Assembly: GCA_947175225.1 (NCBI GenBank)
Contig: CAMWLX010000204.1
Span: 1-6,527, forward strand
Source: an uncultured Porphyromonadaceae bacterium
GTDB lineage: Bacteria; Bacteroidota; Bacteroidia; Bacteroidales; Muribaculaceae
Direction of reading: 5' to 3'
DNA length: 6,527 nucleotides
In this document: positions 1 through 5,618 of the stretch, one piece after another
How the letters are laid out: the number at the start of each line of letters is the position of its first letter
Numbering within the stretch: the first letter of the stretch is position 1
Notes under the pieces: generated by a model
The model's database searches: none
Told to the model about the DNA's origin: nothing
What the model saw: only the letters and a program-made list of their open reading frames with translations
Made by a program: the position numbers and the translations under genes

Positions 1-3000
1 TTGTAGACGGCAATGTCTACAAGGAATATACCGTTGCATACGGCGAGGCAATCACACCAGAAGCAGCCCCCGTCAAGGAAGGTTTCGTATTCTCAGGCTG
101 GGACAATGTGCCTACGACCATGCCGGCACACGACGTTACGGTGGCAGGCTCATTCCTGTTGAATGCATATCAGGTCGTCTTCAAGATCGACGGCGAGATC
201 ATCGCCACGAAGGCATTTGAATACGGCTCGGAGATAGAGCTTCCGGCAGCCCCTGAAAAGGAAGGTTACACCTTCGCCGGGTGGCAGGATGTTCCCGAGA
301 CAATGCCGGCCCATGACCTTGAGATCGTCGGCAGCTACACAGTCAACTATTACAAGCTGACCTATGTTGTGGATGGCAATGTCTACAAGGAATATACCGT
401 TGCATACGGCGAGGCTCTCACCCCAGAGGCAGCCCCCGTCAAGGAAGGTTTCGTATTCTCAGGCTGGGACAATGTGCCTGCGACTATGCCGGCACATGAC
501 GTGACAGTTTCAGGGTCATTCCTGTTGAATGCATATCAGGTAGTCTTCAAGATCGACGGTGAAATCATCGCCACGAAGGCCTATGAATACGGCTCGGAGA
601 TAGAGCTTCCGGCAGCCCCTGAAAAGGAAGGTTACACCTTCGCCGGGTGGCAGGATGTTCCGGAGACAATGCCGGCCCATGACCTTGAGATCGTCGGCAG
701 CTACACAGTCAACCAATACAAGTTGACATGGATGATTGACGATGAAGTTTATTCTGAATACATGATAGATTTTGGGGCAGAAATCACAGTAGAGGAGCCT
801 CCTACAAAAACAGGACACCTTTTCAGTGGCTGGTTCAATATCCAACCTACGATGCCTGCTCATGATTTGACTATAACCGGATTCTTCTTGATCAGTTCTT
901 ATGAAGTATTCTTTAAGATAGACGATGAAATCATCGACCATCGACCTGTTGATTACGGTTCAACGATACAGGTTATCGAGGCTCCTGAGAAAGAAGGATA
1001 TACATTTGCCGGATGGCAGAATGTACCGGAGTCTATGCCTGATCATGACATTGAGATAGTAGGTTACTATGTTTCAAACGTTGAAATCACATTCTCTAAG
1101 AAGCATATCCATCTCTTATGCCCGGAATATGACAACGCAACTATTCGTTTCACTACCGATGGAACTGAACCAACAGCTAATTATGGCGAAATATATACAG
1201 ATCCATTCTTGCCTGCCACAGACTGCACTATTAAGGCTGTGGCTTACAGAGAAGGATCCGTCACTACGATGGTGACAAGCTATGATTACTTGGCAGAAGA
1301 ACACACTGTTCCAAATCTTATTGTTATCCCAAGATATTTGGAAAGGATACTGATGCTCGTTCCTGAAACAGACGAAACTATCCTTGCAGCAACCGACTCC
1401 ATAGAAGCCAATGGCCGGATCATTCTGAATGGTGGAGAAGGATTAGGTCAAATGGATTTCCCGGTTGAAATGTTTGGGGATGTTGCAGTGTTCGAGTGGA
1501 AATCAACAGAATTGCTTGAGCGCGGACCTGTCTACTTGCCGATTGAATATGCTTCTGTTCCAAAGATTGAATATGATGGTGTCAGAATTAATGTGAGCGG
1601 CGACAAGGGTAGCTATCTTATATACACCTATCGAGAAGACAATGGTGCAGTTTCCGAAAGTGAAGCCATCTTGGATAGAACGTTCAGCCTTGACCCATCT
1701 ATGACAGGTACGTTCGGGTGCTATGCCTACGGTAAAGATCTTTTCAGATCCGAACCATATAACCTTGATATACATGCACTCAGATTTGACGAAGAGCAAA
1801 TGGTGATGCTCAACAGTGCTAACTGGCTTCGTCAGGCTGTTCCGGGTGATGAGGCTCAGGAATGGGAATCACTTTCAGTTGTAGGTCCGAATGAAAGTCT
1901 TGCCCCAATCGGTTCTCAAGACATGGCTGCTATTGCTGAGATGAGTAATCTCCGTCATATAGACTTTACATCTACTGATCCTGTTCAGGACACAGAGGTG
2001 GATTTCAGTAGCCTCAGCAATCTTATGTCGTTGAGTATGCCAAAAGCCAATTCCTACAATTGTAATTGGAATCTTGATCTGATCCAACTCCTTTCTGCAA
2101 TCAAGTGGAATATGCCTGAGGCTATGACTGGCGAATTGTTTGCCCAAGTTGCTAATCATAATGCTCTCGTTTATGTCGATGATTTGAGTTTGGCTCCAAG
2201 CAATGCAGTCAACATTGTCTGTGATGGTTTCACCAATAAACTGACCCTTAACCATGATTATCCATTCTGTGTGATTGACGACTTCACTGCTGAAACAGCC
2301 GTGTTTACAAAGAATTTTAGCAAATCTACAGTAATTGGTCAAAGCCGCGGTTGGGAGTCTTTGGTGCTTCCTTTCGATGTGGATTTGATCATGCATAATA
2401 GCGATGTTCCACGTGAGATTCGTCCGTTTGATGCAATTCCAAAGGATGATTATGAAACTCCCGGTTTCTGGCTCTCTTGCCCAAGTGATAGTGGAGATGG
2501 ATGGGAACGTCAGTCGCATATTGAAGCGTTGACACCTTACGTCATTGCGATGCCTAACAATTCCGAGTATATTGAGGAATTCAACATCACTGGTAATGTC
2601 GATTTCATCGGTCATAATGTCTTGGTAAGCGATAATTTGCATACACGTAGTTTGACCGACATTGATGGCAAGAAGCGTACTTTCAGTGGATCGTTTATAC
2701 CAAAATATTCTTCCGACTATGTGTTCAGTATGACTGAAGAAAACTTAGGTATAATCGATAATGTTGAGGTAGTCCGCAGCGTCTTCTCTCCGGAGGGAAA
2801 TAAAGTCCGTCCATTTGAATGTTGGTTTGAAGGAGCTCCGGGTATGAGCAAGATTGGCATGGAAGGAAAGACAAATGCAGTCGATATTCTCTCTGTCTCC
2901 AAAGATGGTATCAAGATTTGGCAAGAAGGCGACTGCCTTAACATCCTCTCTTCTGCCGATCTCAATACTGCGGTAGTTGATATGACAGGAGCCGTTATCC

Positions 3001-3095
3001 GTACACTCTCCTTGAAATCTGGAGAAATGGAGACCCTTTCAGGTCTGACCAAGGGTCTCTACATCATAGCTAACCGAAAGATTTTGGTCAAATAA
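1..3095 (+). CDS. Large repeat-containing surface/secreted protein, 5'-partial (InlB B-type repeats, Fn3-like domain, T9SS-like tail)
   Basis: The reading frame is open from the left edge (first complete codon at 3) to the TAA at 3093-3095, about 1030 codons; the true start and any signal peptide lie outside. The GTG at 108 is internal to a repeat, not a start. Nucleotides 3-1082 encode 61-residue modules with the cores G(Y/F)xFxGW and P(A/E)(T/S)MPAHD, the Listeria-Bacteroides/InlB B-repeat pattern of extracellular proteins. Nucleotides ~1083-1290 resemble a chitobiase C-terminal/Fn3-associated domain (IRFTTDGTEPT, then TIKAVAYREG). The region ~1300-2900 is not assigned with confidence; it has a short leucine-rich-like stretch near 1930-2040 (MSNLRHIDF, LSNLMSLSM) and a WESLVLPFDV motif at ~2350, of a type I recall from Bacteroidales surface proteins. 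The last ~70 residues (VVDMTGAVIRTLSL, GLYIIANRKILVK) resemble a Por/T9SS C-terminal sorting domain. Inferred role: cell-surface or exported binding protein, ligand unknown. Repeat modules are GC-richer than the rest. Confidence 0.85.
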   Translation, partial: VDGNVYKEYTVAYGEAITPEAAPVKEGFVFSGWDNVPTTMPAHDVTVAGSFLLNAYQVVFKIDGEIIATKAFEYGSEIELPAAPEKEGYTFAGWQDVPETMPAHDLEIVGSYTVNYYKLTYVVDGNVYKEYTVAYGEALTPEAAPVKEGFVFSGWDNVPATMPAHDVTVSGSFLLNAYQVVFKIDGEIIATKAYEYGSEIELPAAPEKEGYTFAGWQDVPETMPAHDLEIVGSYTVNQYKLTWMIDDEVYSEYMIDFGAEITVEEPPTKTGHLFSGWFNIQPTMPAHDLTITGFFLISSYEVFFKIDDEIIDHRPVDYGSTIQVIEAPEKEGYTFAGWQNVPESMPDHDIEIVGYYVSNVEITFSKKHIHLLCPEYDNATIRFTTDGTEPTANYGEIYTDPFLPATDCTIKAVAYREGSVTTMVTSYDYLAEEHTVPNLIVIPRYLERILMLVPETDETILAATDSIEANGRIILNGGEGLGQMDFPVEMFGDVAVFEWKSTELLERGPVYLPIEYASVPKIEYDGVRINVSGDKGSYLIYTYREDNGAVSESEAILDRTFSLDPSMTGTFGCYAYGKDLFRSEPYNLDIHALRFDEEQMVMLNSANWLRQAVPGDEAQEWESLSVVGPNESLAPIGSQDMAAIAEMSNLRHIDFTSTDPVQDTEVDFSSLSNLMSLSMPKANSYNCNWNLDLIQLLSAIKWNMPEAMTGELFAQVANHNALVYVDDLSLAPSNAVNIVCDGFTNKLTLNHDYPFCVIDDFTAETAVFTKNFSKSTVIGQSRGWESLVLPFDVDLIMHNSDVPREIRPFDAIPKDDYETPGFWLSCPSDSGDGWERQSHIEALTPYVIAMPNNSEYIEEFNITGNVDFIGHNVLVSDNLHTRSLTDIDGKKRTFSGSFIPKYSSDYVFSMTEENLGIIDNVEVVRSVFSPEGNKVRPFECWFEGAPGMSKIGMEGKTNAVDILSVSKDGIKIWQEGDCLNILSSADLNTAVVDMTGAVIRTLSLKSGEMETLSGLTKGLYIIANRKILVK
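3..1082 (+). repeat. Tandem array of 366-bp units, each two 61-residue InlB B-type modules
   Basis: Modules start at the Tyr codons 168, 351, 534, 717 and 900, with a partial module from 3 to 167. They alternate between two types (YKLTYVVDG... and YQVVFKIDG...), so the repeating unit is 122 codons. The shared string caatgtctacaagg starts at 11 and 377, and the gagat of EIVG starts at 321, 687 and 1053: exactly 366 bp each time. By hand count, the partial unit ending at 350 and the unit 351-716 differ at about 19 of ~340 positions, roughly 94% identity. The unit 717-1082 keeps the period without indels but has diverged widely at both DNA and protein level. The array probably continues left of the window. 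Confidence 0.93.
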
Positions 3096-3125
3096 TCTGA
3101 TACTTAATCTTTAGTTAAAATGAAG

Positions 3126-3156
3126 AAGCCTCAGCCTAAAAAGCTGGGGCTTTTAG
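3126..3156 (+). terminator. Rho-independent terminator of the surface-protein gene
   Basis: A 10-bp stem, AAGCCTCAGC (3126-3135) with GCTGGGGCTT (3143-3152), contains one G-T pair and a 7-nt loop CTAAAAA. It is followed by a short T-rich tract (ttttagttt). It begins about 30 bp after the TAA at 3093-3095, which isolates the surface-protein gene from msrAB, and msrAB has its own promoter downstream. Confidence 0.8.
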
Positions 3157-3239
3157 TTTGAATCGCGAAGCGGTTTCCGCTTCAATCTTAGATTGCTCTA
3201 ATTTTGAGTCAGTATGATGGTTCTACGGGAAAAAATCAT

Positions 3240-3247
3240 TATATTTG
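3240..3247 (+). promoter_or_regulatory. Bacteroidetes-type -7 promoter element for msrAB
   Basis: TATATTTG at 3240-3247 is an exact match to the Bacteroidetes -7 consensus TAnnTTTG. I see no good TTTG at the -33 position; only a weak TGGTT-like stretch occurs near 3218-3222. Transcription would begin near 3254, giving an untranslated leader of roughly 120 nt before the ATG at 3377. The element falls at the left end of the longer frame that could be read from TTG 3245, which argues against using that upstream start. Confidence 0.6.
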
Positions 3248-3284
3248 CATTTTGAAACCATACTTTATGTATGCATTTCAAGGA

Positions 3285-3323
3285 TGCAATGTCAATCAAG
3301 GAAGTCTCCTGGAAATCATTGCA
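3285..3323 (+). other. Candidate stem-loop in the msrAB leader
   Basis: TGCAATG (3285-3291) and CATTGCA (3317-3323) are perfect inverted repeats. Nested inside, AGGA (3299-3302) pairs with TCCT (3307-3310) around a 4-nt loop, extendable by c3297-g3312 and t3296-a3313 across a mismatch. The result is a two-part hairpin with an internal loop, lying wholly inside the predicted leader. It has no T-tract after it, so it is not an obvious terminator. Short inverted repeats arise by chance in AT-rich DNA, and no known riboswitch family is recognised. Confidence 0.3.
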
Positions 3324-3376
3324 CGACGATTAAACGATTAAGCAATCAAACACTTAAACATATAAACGATAAAACT

Positions 3377-4354
3377 ATGAATAAAATAATATACTTTGCG
3401 GGCGGATGCTTTTGGGGCACAGCCCATTTATTCTCTCTCGTTCCCGGGGTATCGCAAGCCGAAGCGGGATATGCCAACTCAATTGTAGCTAATCCATCGT
3501 ATAAAGAGGTATGCACCGGCTATACTCACGCTGCTGAGACTGTCAAAGTGGTTTATGATTCTGATGTCAACAGCCTCTCCTCTCTTATCAGGCTTTATTT
3601 TAAAAGCATCGACCCTCTTTCTCTCAATAAACAGGGTGGTGATGTCGGCACTCAGTATCGCACCGGCATTTACTATTCAGATCCGGCTGATGCTCCCGTG
3701 ATTGAAGCCGAAGTTGCTACACTCGCTCGCCGTCATAAGCAACCTCTTGCCATAGAATTCGGACCTTTGGAAAACTTCTATCCGGCAGAGGAATATCATC
3801 AGGACTACCTATACAAGAATCCAAACGGATATTGCCACGTAGACCCGGCTCTCTTCAAGGAAGCAAAAAATCTACATTCTTTTACAGATAAGAGCACTTC
3901 TGAATCGCGCGAAGAACTCCGCAAGCGTCTAACCCCACTCCAATGGGAAGTGACTCAAAATGCTGCCACAGAGCGCCCATTCGTCAACGAATACGACCAT
4001 GAATTCCGTCCCGGTATTTACGTTGATATTGTAGATGGAGAGCCTCTTTTCGTATCGAACGAAAAATACGATTCAGGTTGTGGTTGGCCTGCATTTTCTC
4101 GGCCAATTGACGATTCTTTGATTTCTGAACATCTCGACACATCCTACGGACGTATCCGCACAGAAGTGCGTTCAGCTAAATCCGGCTCGCATCTTGGTCA
4201 TGTATTTCCTGATGGACCGGCAGACAGAGGTGGACTCCGCTACTGCATCAACTCCGCTTCCTTAAGGTTTATCCCACTCGAAGACATGGAAAAAGAAGGC
4301 TACGCCTATCTAATCCCCCTTGTGTCTCAAATCCAAGACAATCAAGATATGTGA
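3377..4354 (+). CDS. msrAB: Bifunctional peptide methionine sulfoxide reductase MsrA-MsrB
   Basis: A 325-residue fusion that reduces both diastereomers of methionine sulfoxide in proteins, normally drawing electrons from thioredoxin. The MsrA domain (residues 1-~160, S-form) opens with GGCFWG, catalytic Cys11; EEYHQDYL at 138-145 and the resolving-type Cys153 in NPNGYC follow. After a short linker (~161-180), the MsrB domain (~181-300, R-form) has LTPLQWEVTQ, SGCGWPAF with recycling Cys235, GSHLGHVFPDGP and catalytic Cys290 in RYCINSASLRF. Both CxxC zinc pairs of zinc-type MsrB are absent (VDGEPLF and SAKSGSHLGH stand there), so this is the zinc-free class. ATG 3377 is chosen because the family begins a few residues before GCFWG; the in-frame extension back to 3245 encodes unrelated sequence and overlaps the promoter. 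No signal peptide is seen, so the enzyme is inferred to be cytoplasmic. It is monocistronic by its flanking promoter and the separate promoter of the next gene. Confidence 0.96.
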   Translation: MNKIIYFAGGCFWGTAHLFSLVPGVSQAEAGYANSIVANPSYKEVCTGYTHAAETVKVVYDSDVNSLSSLIRLYFKSIDPLSLNKQGGDVGTQYRTGIYYSDPADAPVIEAEVATLARRHKQPLAIEFGPLENFYPAEEYHQDYLYKNPNGYCHVDPALFKEAKNLHSFTDKSTSESREELRKRLTPLQWEVTQNAATERPFVNEYDHEFRPGIYVDIVDGEPLFVSNEKYDSGCGWPAFSRPIDDSLISEHLDTSYGRIRTEVRSAKSGSHLGHVFPDGPADRGGLRYCINSASLRFIPLEDMEKEGYAYLIPLVSQIQDNQDM

Positions 4355-4440
4355 TTGTCCTGAACTGCGTAAAATGTAAATGTTTGTATAAAAGATCATG
4401 AAAGATTTTGTAGCAATCTAGGATACATTAGGACAAGAAA

Positions 4441-4472
4441 TTGGCATGGATGAAAAAGATCAGGTATATTTG
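4441..4472 (+). promoter_or_regulatory. Bacteroidetes-type promoter of the serine recombinase gene
   Basis: TATATTTG at 4465-4472 matches the -7 consensus TAnnTTTG exactly. A TTG at 4441-4443, inside ATTGG, lies 21 bp upstream, close to the usual -33 spacing. The predicted transcript start is near 4479, so the ATG at 4492 would have a very short leader and the ATG at 4477 would be almost leaderless. The element lies inside the longest possible reading frame, which excludes the far-upstream TTG start at 4441. Confidence 0.6.
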
Positions 4473-4491
4473 CGGTATGAAACAAAAGATT

Positions 4492-5121
4492 ATGAAAAAA
4501 GCTGTGATATATGCCAGGGTGTCATCTGAAGGTGACAGACAGTCAACAGAAAGACAGGTCCGAGATCTGTGTGACTATGCAGTAAGGAATGGCTATGAGA
4601 TTGTCCATACATTTGAGGAGCGTGTCAGCGGTGCCAAGAAGAACGAAGACCGTCCGGTACTGAAGGAGTGTCTGGAATTTTGCGGAGAGCAAGGAATCGA
4701 CTGTCTTCTTGTTTCAGAACTGTCGCGACTTGGAAGAAATGTGGATGAAGTTCTTGCCACTGTCCGATTCTGTAAAGATCGCAATCTGAATGTCTTCTTC
4801 CAAAAAGAAAATCTGAGTCTGTTCCAATCTGACGGATCCAAGAATCCATTCCTAAACATATTCATCTCTGTCTTGGGTACCTGTGCGGAAATGGAAAGAG
4901 AGAACATATATTTCAGATTGCAGTCTGGTCGAAAACGATACATTGAGAACGGTGGAAGGATTGGAAGAAAGAAAGGAAGCACGAAGAGTAAGGAGAAGAA
5001 AGAGCAGGAGTACTCCAAAGTAATAAAAGAGCTTCGTCGAGGGACATCAGTTAGAAGAACAGCCAAACTTTGTGATGTCTCAGTGTCAACCGTTCAACGA
5101 TTAAGAGGAGAGTTCTGTTGA
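4492..5121 (+). CDS. Small serine recombinase (resolvase/invertase family)
   Basis: A 209-residue site-specific DNA recombinase that would cut and rejoin two short sites through a phosphoserine intermediate. The catalytic domain has YARVSS with nucleophile Ser11 and Arg9, the STERQ segment, the active-site arginines in SELSRLGRN (Arg79, Arg82), and EMERENI (Glu133, Arg136) leading into the long dimer helix. After GRKKGS (158-163) comes a lysine-rich stretch and a C-terminal helix-turn-helix (~174-209: RRTAKLCDVSVSTVQRL) for site recognition. Length fits small resolvases and invertases, not the 450-700-residue large serine integrases. ATG 4492 is chosen because MKKAVIYARVSS is the family's natural start and the promoter sits just upstream; ATG 4477 would add five residues. 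No transposase or partner gene is adjacent, so the target cannot be read from context. It could act as a DNA invertase for surface-gene phase variation or as an orphan resolvase from a decayed element. Confidence 0.93.
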   Translation: MKKAVIYARVSSEGDRQSTERQVRDLCDYAVRNGYEIVHTFEERVSGAKKNEDRPVLKECLEFCGEQGIDCLLVSELSRLGRNVDEVLATVRFCKDRNLNVFFQKENLSLFQSDGSKNPFLNIFISVLGTCAEMERENIYFRLQSGRKRYIENGGRIGRKKGSTKSKEKKEQEYSKVIKELRRGTSVRRTAKLCDVSVSTVQRLRGEFC

Positions 5122-5133
5122 CGGAATGATAAG

Positions 5134-5167
5134 AGAGGATGCCTCAGCTGAGACATCCTCTTGGTTT
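5134..5167 (+). terminator. Terminator hairpin after the serine recombinase
   Basis: AGAGGATGCCTCAGC runs into its near-complement GCTGAGACATCCTCT, the two sharing the GC at the centre. The stem spans 5134-5161, nearly perfect with one non-Watson-Crick position (C5142/A5153 region), and has a small loop around CAGCTG. It is followed by TGGTTTTAT. It starts about a dozen bases after the stop codon. On the minus strand the tract after the hairpin is only weakly T-rich, so service as a bidirectional terminator for the convergent genes is possible but less certain. Confidence 0.75.
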
Positions 5168-5172
5168 TATGG

Positions 5173-5184
5173 ACGGTTAACCGT
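5173..5184. other. 12-bp perfect palindrome ACGGTTAACCGT between convergent genes
   Basis: ACGGTTAACCGT is a perfect 12-bp palindrome, GC-richer than the AT-rich DNA on its right. It lies just beyond the recombinase terminator and 31 bp before the stop codon of the convergent 96-codon gene. It could be half of a recombinase crossover site, another protein-binding site or chance. I found no second copy in the window, which weakens the crossover-site reading. Confidence 0.3.
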
Positions 5185-5214
5185 GCCAACCATTATTGTG
5201 ATTACTCATAAGCT

Positions 5215-5505
5215 TCAATCATAACATATATATCCTAAATCAATATAATGTTGGTCACGATAATGCAGATAAACTTTCTTTTCTAAATCTTTTAATAGAT
5301 AAAAAAGTAATGGAAGAGTAATTTCTTCAGTTGGTATATCAATGGGAATGCTGACATCCATACATTTAAATGAATCATTTTTTTCATCGTAATAATACGG
5401 AGTCATTGTATGATTATTCCATCGGAAACCAGGGACAAGTCTGCCGTGCATCTTATCCCAAATTTCTTTAATCTTCTTGACTCTTTCTTCTGTAATATGA
5501 TTCAT
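5215..5505 (-). CDS. Hypothetical protein, 96 residues, AT-rich
   Basis: I do not recognise this family. The predicted product begins with a charged helix-like segment (ITEERVKKIKEIWDKMHG), has a middle part rich in aromatic residues (RWNNHTMTPYYYDE), and ends with LPLLFYLLKDLEKKVYLHYRD and a tyrosine-rich tail. There is no signal peptide; the LPLLFYLL stretch is too short and too closely followed by charges for a clear membrane span. The frame is supported by the absence of any competing frame and its position directly downstream of the DprA-like gene on the same strand, 108 bp from that gene's present stop. The DNA is clearly more AT-rich than msrAB or the recombinase, which suggests a different origin. 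Small acidic-looking cytoplasmic orphans in accessory DNA include immunity proteins and antitoxins, but nothing here demonstrates that. Confidence 0.6.
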   Translation of the reverse strand: MNHITEERVKKIKEIWDKMHGRLVPGFRWNNHTMTPYYYDEKNDSFKCMDVSIPIDIPTEEITLPLLFYLLKDLEKKVYLHYRDQHYIDLGYICYD

Positions 5506-5549
5506 ATTTTTGATTAAAAAAAGAAATATTATACTGCTTTTATCTGCAA

Positions 5550-5561
5550 TTGATTAATCAA
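5550..5561. other. 12-bp AT-rich palindrome TTGATTAATCAA upstream of the 96-codon gene
   Basis: TTGATTAATCAA is a perfect palindrome about 45 bp upstream of the ATG at 5503-5505 (minus strand). It directly abuts the stop codon (5562-5564) that the DprA-like gene would use if its frame were restored. Its position suits an operator or part of the promoter region of the 96-codon gene, although AT-rich palindromes of this size can occur by chance. I see no close TAnnTTTG element in this gap. Confidence 0.25.
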
Positions 5562-5618
5562 CTACTTTCGAAGGTCTAAGTAGTCATAGAATCGTTCGGC
5601 TATCTGTTTTCTCTCATA
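5562..5618 (-). other. Out-of-frame remnant of the DprA-like C-terminus
   Basis: Reading the minus strand one base out of the annotated frame from 5618 gives YERKQIAERFYDYLDLRK and then TAG at 5562-5564. This is a charged, helix-like sequence typical of a protein end. The annotated frame stops at TGA 5614-5616 just after LAMPIYL. A one-base insertion or two-base deletion in ATATCTATGAG (5613-5623, complement) would explain the break. It may be a real mutation or a sequence error. Confidence 0.45.

Noticed and set aside
516..941. Minus-strand open frame of 141 codons across the repeat array
   Set aside because: It is antisense to the InlB-type modules, and its cysteine- and arginine-rich product is typical of a shadow frame.
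3..1082. Repeat array considered as CRISPR or intergenic satellite
   Set aside because: The 366-bp period is a multiple of three in an uninterrupted frame with protein-level module conservation, so it is coding repeat DNA.
1875..2642. Long open frame (255 codons) on the minus strand inside the surface-protein gene
   Set aside because: It is antisense to a well-supported frame, its product resembles no family, and it has no promoter or start context; it reflects codon bias of the sense gene.
3245..3376. N-terminal extension of MsrAB from TTG 3245
   Set aside because: The extension overlaps the promoter element and encodes sequence unrelated to the family; ATG 3377 gives the normal GGCFWG start.
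4355..4436. Inverted repeat TTGTCCT (4355-4361) / AGGACAA (4430-4436) upstream of the recombinase
   Set aside because: Seven bases with no extension and no counterpart elsewhere in the window; expected by chance. It is not supported as an invertible-segment boundary.
4593..5066. Minus-strand open frames inside the serine recombinase
   Set aside because: The sense frame has all recombinase motifs; the antisense products are low-complexity Ser/Phe/Arg-rich.
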